Assembly: GCF_030128825.1 (NCBI RefSeq)
Contig: NZ_CP119127.1
Span: 726,001-790,000, forward strand
Length of the DNA: 64,000 bases
Origin: Sphingobium sp. WTD-1
GTDB taxonomy: Bacteria > Pseudomonadota > Alphaproteobacteria > Sphingomonadales > Sphingomonadaceae
Direction: 5' to 3'
The position numbers and the translations under genes are program-made. The notes under the pieces were generated by a model, which saw nothing but the letters and a program-made list of their open reading frames with translations, ran no database searches and had not been told where the DNA came from. Below, one piece after another: positions 56,919-64,000 of this stretch; position 1 is the first letter of the stretch; each line of letters starts with the position of its first letter.

Positions 56919-58196
56919 ATGAACATCCTTCTGCTTGGCGGCGGCGGCCGCGAACATGCGCTGGCGTGGAAGCTGGCACAATCGCCACGCCTCTCGACGC
57001 TCTATGCGGCGCCTGGCAACCCCGGCATAGCCCAGCATGCCACGCTGGTCGACCTCGACGCGACGGATCATCGCGCGGTGCTGGATTTCTGCACCCGCCA
57101 TTCGATCGCGCTGGTGGTGATCGGGCCGGAAGCCCCGCTGGTCGACGGCCTGGCCGATAATCTGCGCACCATGGGCGTCGCCGTGTTCGGCCCCGACAAG
57201 AAGCCGGCGCAGCTGGAAGGCTCCAAGGGCTTCACCAAGGATCTGTGCCAGCGCGCCAACATCCCGACCGCCGGCTATCAGCGCGTCACCAGCAAGGATG
57301 GCGCGATCGCCGCGCTCGACGATTTCACCCTGCCGGTGGTGATCAAGGCCGATGGCCTGGCCGCGGGCAAGGGCGTGATCATCGCCGAAACGCGGCAGGA
57401 AGCGCTGGACGCGCTCGACACCATGTTCTCCGGCGCATTCGGCAAGGCCGGCGAGGAAGTGGTGCTGGAAGAGTTCATGACGGGCGAGGAAGCCAGCTTC
57501 TTCGCCCTGACCGACGGCAGCGCGATCCTGCCCTTCGGTTCGGCGCAGGACCACAAGCGCGTCGGCGATGGCGACACCGGCCCCAATACCGGCGGCATGG
57601 GCGCCTACAGCCCGGCCCGCGTGCTGACCCCCGAAATGGAAGCGCAGGTGATCGAGCGGATCATCAAGCCGACGGTCGAGACGCTGGCCGCAGAAGGCAT
57701 GCCCTATTCGGGCGTGCTCTATGCCGGGCTGATGCTGACCGAGGAAGGCCCCAAGCTGATCGAATATAATGCCCGGTTCGGCGACCCCGAATGCCAGGTG
57801 CTGATGATGCGCTTCGACGGCGACTTGGTCGAGCTGCTGCTGGCGGTGGCCGAAGGCCGGCTGGCCGAGCAAGGGCCGGTCGCGCTGGCGGATCGCACCG
57901 CGCTGACCATCGTGATGGCGGCCAATGGCTATCCCGGCACGCCGGAGAAGGGCGGCGCGATCAACGGCATCGAAGCAGCCGAAGCACAGGGCGCCCGCGT
58001 CTTCCATGCCGGCACGGCAGAAAAGGATGGTGCGATCGTCGCCAATGGCGGGCGCGTGCTGAACGTCACCGCGACCGGCGATACGGTGGGCGCGGCGCAG
58101 GCCGCCGCCTATGCCGCGGTCGACGCGATCGACTTCCCGACCGGATTCTGCCGCCGCGACATTGGCTGGCGCGAGGTTGCCCGCGAGGCGCAATAA
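56919..58196 (+). CDS. purD: Phosphoribosylamine-glycine ligase
   Basis: A 425-residue ATP-grasp enzyme of purine synthesis, beginning [19 protein letters not shown]. Other hallmarks are [62 protein letters not shown] and [11 protein letters not shown]. It joins glycine to phosphoribosylamine. An in-frame ATG at 56910 would add three residues and overlap the xseA start. It is divergent from xseA and followed by a nested dyad. Confidence 0.96.
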   Translation: MNILLLGGGGREHALAWKLAQSPRLSTLYAAPGNPGIAQHATLVDLDATDHRAVLDFCTRHSIALVVIGPEAPLVDGLADNLRTMGVAVFGPDKKPAQLEGSKGFTKDLCQRANIPTAGYQRVTSKDGAIAALDDFTLPVVIKADGLAAGKGVIIAETRQEALDALDTMFSGAFGKAGEEVVLEEFMTGEEASFFALTDGSAILPFGSAQDHKRVGDGDTGPNTGGMGAYSPARVLTPEMEAQVIERIIKPTVETLAAEGMPYSGVLYAGLMLTEEGPKLIEYNARFGDPECQVLMMRFDGDLVELLLAVAEGRLAEQGPVALADRTALTIVMAANGYPGTPEKGGAINGIEAAEAQGARVFHAGTAEKDGAIVANGGRVLNVTATGDTVGAAQAAAYAAVDAIDFPTGFCRRDIGWREVAREAQ

Positions 58197-58206
58197 GGGC
58201 CAAACC

Positions 58207-58243
58207 GGCGCGGGATCGGGACATGTCCCTCTTGTCCCGCGCC
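58207..58243. repeat. Nested palindromes after purD
   Basis: An outer stem GGCGCGGGA (58207-58215) / TCCCGCGCC (58235-58243) encloses a perfect 12-base palindrome GGGACATGTCCC (58218-58229). No U-tract follows directly, so it could be a regulatory dyad, a factor-dependent terminator or a dispersed repeat. Confidence 0.6.
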
Positions 58244-58294
58244 GCCAAGCGTCCTTAAATAGGGCGACATATCCATTCCGGGAGGCAAAGGGCG

Positions 58295-58864
58295 ATGCAG
58301 GAATTCTTCATGGACTATGGCCTGTGGCTGCTGATCGCGCTGCTGGTCGTGATCGGCCTGGTGTTCCTGCTGTCGGGCAAGGGCAAGTCGGCTGCGGTGG
58401 AAGACCCCGCCCCGGTGGCGCCGCCCGTGGCCGCCGAACCGATTGCCGAGCCCGTGATCGCGCCGCTGGTGGCCGCGCCCGACCCGGTGCCGGTTGCCGC
58501 GCCCGTCGCGGTCGAGCCGGTAGTGGTCGAGCCGGTGGTCGAGAAAGCGCCGGCGCCCGCCCCTGTGGTCGAACCGGCCCCTGCACCGATCCCGGCATCG
58601 CCTGCCGTCGCGGCACCAAACGATGGCGCCGACGACCTGCTGAAGCTGAAGGGCGTTGGCCCCAAGCTGGGCGCGCTGCTGACCGAGCTGGGCGTGACCC
58701 GTTATGCCCAGATCGCCGGCTGGAGCGACAGCGACATCACCGCGATCGACGCGAAGCTGGGCAATTTCAAGGGGCGGCCGGTGCGCGACCAGTGGATCGA
58801 CCAGGCCAAATATCTCGCTGCTGGCGACATTGCCGGCTTCGAAGCGAAATATGGCAAGATCTAA
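58295..58864 (+). CDS. Membrane-anchored helix-hairpin-helix protein
   Basis: A 189-residue protein with an N-terminal transmembrane helix (about 8-28), a low-complexity Pro/Ala/Val/Glu linker (about 35-105) and a C-terminal domain DDLLKLKGVGPKLGALLTELGV followed by YAQIAGWSDSDI. The last part matches a predicted 5'-nuclease-like helix-hairpin-helix domain found with NuoE-like and ribosomal L21-like proteins. It may tether a nucleic-acid- or protein-binding domain to the membrane. GGGAGGCAAAGGGCG precedes ATG 58295. It overlaps the acyltransferase stop by four bases tail to tail. Confidence 0.75.
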   Translation: MQEFFMDYGLWLLIALLVVIGLVFLLSGKGKSAAVEDPAPVAPPVAAEPIAEPVIAPLVAAPDPVPVAAPVAVEPVVVEPVVEKAPAPAPVVEPAPAPIPASPAVAAPNDGADDLLKLKGVGPKLGALLTELGVTRYAQIAGWSDSDITAIDAKLGNFKGRPVRDQWIDQAKYLAAGDIAGFEAKYGKI

Positions 58865-59823
58865 ACCGTGACCGTTGCCGGTTCCGGTGGCATGGCGACC
58901 GGGGCCGGCCTGCGATGCGGCACCGCGCCCAGCAACAGGGGCGGCAATCGCCCCTGCCCCGCAAGCGCGCTGGCGATGTAGAGCAGCAGCACTGCTCCAG
59001 CGAGAATGACGGCGCCATGCGGGTCGAGCATCGCCACCAGCCCCATCACCAGCGGATGCCAGAGATAGAAGAACAGGCTTTCGCGCCCGATCCGGTTGAT
59101 CGGGCCGAAATGCAGGCGCACCGCCGAGATGCTGGGCAGCAGCGCGATCAGCGCCAGGCACATCAGCAAGCGGGCGGGCACGAAGGCGAGCGCATTGCCG
59201 GTGCCATAAAGATCCGACCACCAGAACAGCCCCAGCGCCCCGACCAGCAGCACGGGCCATAGATAGCGTTTGGGCATGCCCCGTTCGGCCATCAGCATGC
59301 CGAAGAAGAAATAGACCGGATAGCGCAGGAAGCGGCTGTCGGGCGACAACAGGCTGCCACCGACCGCGCCATGGTCGAGGCCGAAACTATACATGGTGGC
59401 CAGGCTGACGGGCGCGCCGATCGCCAGCAGCAAGAGCGGCGAAAGCGGCAGCAGCCGGGTCACCAGGATCAAAAGGAACAGCGCCGGCACATACCAGAGA
59501 TGGAAAGGCGGACGCAGCAACAGGTCGAGCGGCGTCTGCCAGGAAAGCAGGCCGCCGCTGGCGAGCCAGTAGACGATCATCGCCACGGCCCAGGGCAGCA
59601 GCATGCGTCGGCCATAGCGGCTGAACATCTCGCCCGTCGGCATGGAGCGGGTACGAGTGACGTTGAGCAGGTAGCCGGAAATGCCGATCATCAACGGCAT
59701 GCGGAAACCCGAGCCGATCCACAGCAGGACATGCTGCTGATGCGTTACTTCCATCGCATGCCCGCCCATGACGAGCAGGATCAGCAAGCCTTTCAGCAGG
59801 TCGATCGACGGGTTCTTGGTCAC
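58861..59823 (-). CDS. Acyltransferase 3 family membrane protein
   Basis: A 320-residue protein with about ten membrane helices. IDLLKGLLILLVMGGHAMEV (catalytic His region), RMPLMIGISGYLL and RYGRRMLLPWAV are typical of acyltransferase-3 proteins that transfer acetyl or succinyl groups to surface glycans. It is divergent from an SGNH-like gene, a pairing seen in O-acetylation systems. The intergenic space is AT-rich and contains an inverted octamer, AAACGATA (59849-59856) and TATCGTTT (59931-59938). Confidence 0.85.
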   Translation of the reverse strand: MTKNPSIDLLKGLLILLVMGGHAMEVTHQQHVLLWIGSGFRMPLMIGISGYLLNVTRTRSMPTGEMFSRYGRRMLLPWAVAMIVYWLASGGLLSWQTPLDLLLRPPFHLWYVPALFLLILVTRLLPLSPLLLLAIGAPVSLATMYSFGLDHGAVGGSLLSPDSRFLRYPVYFFFGMLMAERGMPKRYLWPVLLVGALGLFWWSDLYGTGNALAFVPARLLMCLALIALLPSISAVRLHFGPINRIGRESLFFYLWHPLVMGLVAMLDPHGAVILAGAVLLLYIASALAGQGRLPPLLLGAVPHRRPAPVAMPPEPATVTV

Positions 59824-59973
59824 GATATGCTCGCAAAATTTGCCATCGAAACGATAGCGTCACAATATTGCCAAGCTCTTAAAATCCGCAATGGCATCAT
59901 TCTGTCGCAGCCATCTTTTCTTAAGGAAAATATCGTTTAGACTTCGGCCATTAGCAGGAGGGTCGCCATCATC

Positions 59974-60672
59974 TTGCAGAGACTGGATTCCCCATTGGGC
60001 AAGCGGTTGCTGGCCCTGTCGATTTTTTGCGTGATCGTCGGAGGCTGGTTCGCCTTCACCCATTATCGCGACGCCAGCCAGACCCTGCCGGATGGGCAGG
60101 GTCGCGAGGGGCCGTGCGCCCTGTGGTTCGTTGGCAGTTCGTCGATCAAGCGGTGGACCAGCCTGGAACAGGACATGGCGCCCTGGATCGCGCATAATCG
60201 CGGCATCAACAGCGCCACCTTCAACGAGATAGTGCCGCGCTTCGCCAATATCGAGCCGGGAACGCCCAAACCGGCGGCGATCATCCTCTATGCCGGCGAG
60301 AATGACCTGGCAGGCGGGCGACAGTTGCGGCCGATCTTCCACGATCTGGCGCGCTTCCTGGAGTTGCGCAGCGACATGCTGGGCGACGTGCCGGTCATCA
60401 TATTGTCGATGAAGCCCAGTCCGGGGCGCTGGGCGATCTTTCCGCAGCAGCAAATCTATAATGATGCGACCCGGCGGCTGATCCCGCACATGCAGGACGT
60501 CCATTATGCCGACATCACCACGCCGCTGCTGAAGGACGGCAAGCTGGGCGACAATTATCAGCCCGACAAGGTGCATATGAATCCGGCCGGTTACCGCATC
60601 TGGGCCGATGTGGTGCGGGCCAAGCTGCACGACGTTCTGCCGGAGAAGACGGTGAAGGCCTGCGCCGGCTGA
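59974..60672 (+). CDS. SGNH/GDSL-type hydrolase with N-terminal membrane anchor
   Basis: A protein of about 232 residues with an N-terminal hydrophobic helix (LLALSIFCVIVGGWFAF). Block I WFVGSSSIKRW, block III ILYAGENDLAGG and block V DKVHMNPAGYRIWADV fit SGNH hydrolases, though the first motif is GSSS rather than GDS. No ATG fits: the start is apparently TTG 59974, 11 bases after AGGAGGG (59956-59962). It is divergent from the acyltransferase, suggesting that the pair adds and removes acyl groups on a surface polymer. Its stop abuts the cysQ-like stop, sharing a TGATCA palindrome. Confidence 0.75.
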   Translation: MQRLDSPLGKRLLALSIFCVIVGGWFAFTHYRDASQTLPDGQGREGPCALWFVGSSSIKRWTSLEQDMAPWIAHNRGINSATFNEIVPRFANIEPGTPKPAAIILYAGENDLAGGRQLRPIFHDLARFLELRSDMLGDVPVIILSMKPSPGRWAIFPQQQIYNDATRRLIPHMQDVHYADITTPLLKDGKLGDNYQPDKVHMNPAGYRIWADVVRAKLHDVLPEKTVKACAG

Positions 60673-61470
60673 TCAGGCCTTGCCCAATATCTCCTTCGCG
60701 CGCGGCGCGAGGCGGGCAGCGGCGGCGGCATGGATGCCCGGCGCCGCGCAGAGCAGGCCGAAGGCGACCGGCTGGGGCCGGTTGAAGGCGAGCGGATCGC
60801 CCAGCGCATCGGTGACGATGGCGCCGGCCTCCTGCGCGATCAGGGCGGAGGCAGCGACGTCCCATTCATTGCCCCAGCGCACGGTGGCGACCAGATCGGC
60901 CTCGTCGGCAGCGACCATCGCCATGCGCAGCGCGATGCTGTTGGGCTTGTCCACGGTGACGAGATCGCGGTCCGCGCGCGGCAACTGATCGGCGGGCACG
61001 CGGGCGCCGGGCAGCATGGTGCGATTGCCGGCATGGAGCGGCACGCCATTGCGGGTCGCCCCCTGCCCTGCCTGCGCAATCCACAATTCCTTGCGCGCGG
61101 GTGCCGCCAAAATGCCGAGCCTGACCGCCCCATCCTCGACCAGGGCGACCGAGACGGCCCAGCCGGGCCTGCCGCGCAGATAGTCGCGGGTGCCGTCGAT
61201 CGGATCGACCACCCAGACGCGCGATACGCCGAGCCGATGCACGGTATCGGCCGTTTCTTCCGACAGCCAGCCGGCCTGCGGATCGATCGCCGCCAGCCGT
61301 TCGCGCAGCATGACGTCGATTTCCAGGTCCGCCTCGCAGACGGGATGGCCGGGCACCTTTTCCCACTGGCGCACGCGCGTTTCGCCATCTGCCCATAGCG
61401 CCAGCGCGCGATCGGCCGCATCGGTGACCGCCGCGACGACGGCCGGCAACAGAGGCTCAGCCGCCGGCAA
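60673..61470 (-). CDS. Inositol monophosphatase family phosphatase, CysQ-like
   Basis: A 265-residue enzyme with the metal/phosphate signature WVVDPIDGTRDY (about 85-96), GWLSEE upstream of it and the second signature WGNEWDVAASALIAQEAGA. This fits 3'(2'),5'-bisphosphate nucleotidase (CysQ) or related inositol-phosphatase-fold enzymes. The start appears to be TTG 61470, overlapping the pmbA end by 14 bases, with GGG about seven bases upstream. CysQ function in sulfate assimilation is likely but not certain. Confidence 0.8.
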   Translation of the reverse strand: MPAAEPLLPAVVAAVTDAADRALALWADGETRVRQWEKVPGHPVCEADLEIDVMLRERLAAIDPQAGWLSEETADTVHRLGVSRVWVVDPIDGTRDYLRGRPGWAVSVALVEDGAVRLGILAAPARKELWIAQAGQGATRNGVPLHAGNRTMLPGARVPADQLPRADRDLVTVDKPNSIALRMAMVAADEADLVATVRWGNEWDVAASALIAQEAGAIVTDALGDPLAFNRPQPVAFGLLCAAPGIHAAAAARLAPRAKEILGKA

Positions 61471-62803
61471 CGGTCATCCCGTCGACGCGCAGGGTCGGCA
61501 CGTTCATGGCATAGCGGAACATCAGGTCATTGGCCGGCACCAAGGTGCGGAACATGTCCTTCAGATTGCCGGCGATGGTGATTTCCGACACGGCCGGGCC
61601 GACCGCGCCATTTTCGATCAGGAAGCCGGCGGCGCCGCGGCTATAGTCACCGGTGACGCCATTGACGCCCATGCCGATCAGTTCGGTGACATAGATGCCG
61701 CGCTTCACATCGGCCATCAGTTCGCCGACCGACAGGCTGCCCGCTTCCATATGGACATTGGTGATACCCGCGCCCGGCGCACCGGCGCCGCCCCGGCTGG
61801 CATGGCCGGTGGGTTCCAGGCCAAGCTGGCGGGCCGAGGCGCTGTCCATCAGCCAGCCGGTCAGCACGCCATCCTCGATCAGCGCGCGGCGCTCGACCGG
61901 CAGCCCTTCGCCGTCGAACGGGCGCGAGCGCAGGCCGCGCAGCAGCAGCGGATCGTCGATGATCGTGATCTTGCTGTCGAACAATGTTTCGCCCAGCGAG
62001 TCCAGCAGGAAGCTGGAGCGGCGAGCGATCGCCGGGCCGACCATGCCGCCGATCAGATGACCGACCAGGCTGGAGCCGATGCGCGGATCGAAGATGACCG
62101 GCATGACGCCGCTGTCAACCTTGCCGGGATTGAGCCGGGCGACCGCGCGCTGGCCGGCGCGCAGGCCGACCGCTTCGGCATCGTCCAGATCCTTGAGATG
62201 GCGGCTGGCATGGCTGGCATGGTCGCGCTGCATGTCGGCGCCGCTGCCCGCGAGCACGCTGGCCCAGGTCGAATGATTGGTCGCGGCATAGGCGCCGGCA
62301 AAGCCATGGCTGGTGGCGAGCGCGACCTGGCTGCGGCCGCTGGCGGCGCCGCCGCCTTCGCTGTTGGTGATGCCGGGGATGCTGCGCGCCGCTTCTTCCG
62401 CGATCAGCGCGCGTTCGCGCAGCGCGGCGGGTTCGGGCTCTTCCTCGTCGACCAGGTCGAGCGACGGCGCGCGCTTCCTGAGCAGGCGATCCTCCGGCGC
62501 CAGGCCGGCATAGGGATCTTCCGGAGCCTCGCGCGCCATGGCGATGCTGCGATCGATCAGGGTGGCGAGCGTCGCCGGGTTCATGTCCGACGCGGAAATG
62601 CTGGCCGAGCGCTGGCCGATGAAGACGCGCAGGCCGATCTCCTCACCCTCGGACCGTTCGACATCCTCCAGCGCCCCAAGCCGCACCGCCACCGTGGTCG
62701 AGGCATTGCAGGCATAGATGGCGTCGGCCGCGTCTGCCCCCGCCTTGCGCGCCGCCGTCACCAGATCCTGCGCGCGCGACTGGGCTTCTTCGAGGCTGAG
62801 CAT
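61457..62803 (-). CDS. pmbA: PmbA/TldE metalloprotease-related protein
   Basis: A 448-residue protein of the TldD/PmbA family, with IFDPRIGSSLVGHLIGGMVGPAIARRSSFL, GVLTGWLMDSASARQLGL and GMGVNGVTGDYSRGAAGF (family signatures, each only partly quoted). PmbA partners TldD in processing peptides such as microcins and in antitoxin turnover. ATG 62803 gives the typical MLSLEEAQ start; the frame extends upstream without support. Confidence 0.93.
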   Translation of the reverse strand: MLSLEEAQSRAQDLVTAARKAGADAADAIYACNASTTVAVRLGALEDVERSEGEEIGLRVFIGQRSASISASDMNPATLATLIDRSIAMAREAPEDPYAGLAPEDRLLRKRAPSLDLVDEEEPEPAALRERALIAEEAARSIPGITNSEGGGAASGRSQVALATSHGFAGAYAATNHSTWASVLAGSGADMQRDHASHASRHLKDLDDAEAVGLRAGQRAVARLNPGKVDSGVMPVIFDPRIGSSLVGHLIGGMVGPAIARRSSFLLDSLGETLFDSKITIIDDPLLLRGLRSRPFDGEGLPVERRALIEDGVLTGWLMDSASARQLGLEPTGHASRGGAGAPGAGITNVHMEAGSLSVGELMADVKRGIYVTELIGMGVNGVTGDYSRGAAGFLIENGAVGPAVSEITIAGNLKDMFRTLVPANDLMFRYAMNVPTLRVDGMTVAGG

Positions 62804-62843
62804 AAGGGGAGGTCGATCCTGTAGTGAAGAGGAAGCCCGCGCC

Positions 62844-63764
62844 TTACGCCCTTGCGTCGGACGGGGCAACCGCGCCGCGCAGCCAATGGTCGAGCAGGTG
62901 CCAGGCAACCGCCATGCGCGGCGGCGCGAGGAAGGGCGCGTCGGGATCGCCCGCCAGCGCGGCGGCGACGCCATCGGCATCGCACCAGAAGGCATGTTCG
63001 ATCTCGGTCTCGTCCAGGATCAGCGCGGGATCGTCGCACTGGGCGACGCAGGCGATCATCAGCGAGGACGGAAAGGGCCAGGGCTGGCTCATCACATAGC
63101 GGACGGAGTGAACGGTAATGCCCGCTTCCTCCTTCAGTTCGCGCGCGACCGCTTCCTCGACCGTCTCGCCCGGCTCGATGAAGCCGGCGAGCGCGGAATA
63201 GCGGCCGGGCGGCCAGCTATGCTGGCGGCCGAGCAGAACACGGCCCTGATGTTCGGCGAGCATGATCGAAACCGGATCGACGCGCGGAAAATGTTCGGAG
63301 CCGCAGGCTTCGCAGCGGCGTGCCCAGCCGGCCTTGTGCGCATGGGTCGGCGCACCGCAGACCGAACAGAAGCGATGCCGGGCATGCCAGAAGACGAGGC
63401 TGCGCGCAGTGCCGTAGAGCGCGACATCGGACGCGGAGACGAGATCGGCGAGGCCGCGCGACCGCGGCGTCGCATTGGGGCCTTGCTCCAGCGTCTCGAC
63501 CAGATGGGCGAAGATCGGCCGGTCCTGCAGATCGACACCCAGCAATACATGTTCCTCGATCCGGGCGTCGGGGCCAAGCGGCGCCAGGGCCAGGCCATGA
63601 TCGTCCGTCACCGGTTCGAGACCTTCGAGGATCAGCAACCGGGCATTGGGCGAGGCAAAGACCTGCGCATGGAGTGCGGGGTTGCTGCGGATATGATCGA
63701 CCCGGTCGAGCGTGCCGCCGACGAAACCGGGCAGGCCGTGCGCTTGGGGGTCAGTTCCGTGCAT
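62844..63764 (-). CDS. nudC: NAD+ diphosphatase NudC
   Basis: A 306-residue Nudix hydrolase. A zinc ribbon (CSVCGAPTH ... CEACGSEHFPR) precedes the Nudix box GFIEPGETVEEAVARELKEEAGI (shown in part: GETVEEAVARELKEE), and the NudC-specific SQPWPFPSSLM lies after it. The enzyme splits NAD(H) and removes NAD caps from RNA. ATG 63764 overlaps the mutY end by 14 bases. Confidence 0.94.
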   Translation of the reverse strand: MHGTDPQAHGLPGFVGGTLDRVDHIRSNPALHAQVFASPNARLLILEGLEPVTDDHGLALAPLGPDARIEEHVLLGVDLQDRPIFAHLVETLEQGPNATPRSRGLADLVSASDVALYGTARSLVFWHARHRFCSVCGAPTHAHKAGWARRCEACGSEHFPRVDPVSIMLAEHQGRVLLGRQHSWPPGRYSALAGFIEPGETVEEAVARELKEEAGITVHSVRYVMSQPWPFPSSLMIACVAQCDDPALILDETEIEHAFWCDADGVAAALAGDPDAPFLAPPRMAVAWHLLDHWLRGAVAPSDARA

Positions 63765-64000
63765 CGTCCGTCATCTCCTTCATCGCCGCATCGGCCGCCC
63801 GCGCAAACAGGGTGGGCAGCCCCGCCTCGCCGATCCCGGCGCGCGGCCACCATTCGCCCGCGCCCGCCGGCACATGGTCCAGCCCCACATGGGTAGTGTG
63901 GACGCTGAGCGCCAGCGAGAAATGGGTGAAGACATGGGCGACCGGCGGATCGATGGTCTGCCACGGCGCGGCGAAGGGCGGCGTGGCGTCGGGCGCCGCA
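63751..64000 (-). CDS. mutY: C-terminal end of adenine DNA glycosylase MutY (truncated by window edge)
   Basis: On the minus strand the frame entering at 63999 is open to a TGA at 63753-63751, giving 82 residues: VAHVFTHFSLALSVHTTHV, EWWPRAGIGEAGLPTLFARA and an MTDDARN end. This is the C-terminal Nudix-like domain of MutY that reads 8-oxoguanine. The catalytic N-terminal part lies outside the window. It overlaps nudC by 14 bases. Confidence 0.85.
   Translation of the reverse strand, partial: AAPDATPPFAAPWQTIDPPVAHVFTHFSLALSVHTTHVGLDHVPAGAGEWWPRAGIGEAGLPTLFARAADAAMKEMTDDARN

Noticed and set aside
63632..63964. Minus-strand frame at the right edge
   Set aside because: Out of frame with MutY; the frame ending at 63751 carries the conserved MutY C-terminal sequence.

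Overview
The window is a GC-rich alphaproteobacterial chromosome segment, most likely from a member of the Sphingomonadaceae (Sphingobium/Sphingomonas/Novosphingobium group). The grounds are the L-rhamnose pathway of the type described in Sphingomonas, the large TonB-dependent receptors with an IVVTG plug start, short dispersed inverted repeats in operon gaps, and frequent ATGA/TGATG gene overlaps. I see no rRNA, tRNA, CRISPR array, prophage or insertion sequence.

Bases 1-30300 are a saccharide utilisation region aimed at pectin, specifically rhamnogalacturonan I with galactan, arabinan and glucuronate decorations. Unit A (+, 1-10614) holds the tail of a large GH35 galactosidase, GH105, a GH28-type beta-helix protein, GH115, a GPH-type symporter, an SGNH esterase, a beta-propeller hydrolase and a LacI regulator. 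Unit B (-, 17521-10707) holds L-rhamnonate dehydratase, a diketo-deoxyrhamnonate hydrolase (FAH fold), an SDR, a lactonase, RhaT, GH43 and an esterase. Unit C (+, 17683-23933) holds an IclR regulator, L-rhamnose dehydrogenase, a rhamnogalacturonan acetylesterase, a second esterase and lutABC. Unit D (+, 24013-30296) holds kduI, kduD, GH35, GH53 and a GH43-like lipoprotein. Together they can deacetylate and cut the polymer, import rhamnose and uronides, oxidise rhamnose without phosphorylation to pyruvate plus L-lactate, and feed the L-lactate to the LutABC complex. KduI/KduD process the unsaturated uronate branch.

Bases 30252-35352 (-) are an aae-type efflux operon (MarR, FUSC pump, DUF1656, HlyD-type adaptor, outer-membrane factor) with a palindromic operator candidate at its head. 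Bases 35457-43922 hold a small beta-rich protein, an M16 peptidase, an M28 peptidase, and clpB translationally coupled to a 2-oxoglutarate/Fe(II) oxygenase.

Bases 44039-53391 are a second system of interest: two large TonB-dependent receptors flank a small secreted two-cysteine protein, a TPR-aspartyl/asparaginyl hydroxylase fusion and a divergent sulfotransferase-like protein. Both receptor genes use non-ATG starts behind the same leader sequence. Bases 53785-64000 are mostly housekeeping: a periplasmic protein, an M23 peptidase, DUF2093, xseA/purD head to head, a membrane-anchored helix-hairpin-helix protein, an acyltransferase and SGNH pair, a CysQ-like phosphatase, pmbA, nudC and the end of mutY.

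The most unexpected DNA-level signal is a cluster of four exact DnaA boxes (TTATCCACA) inside the GH115 coding sequence at 4532-4842, with a fifth exact copy at 12114-12122.
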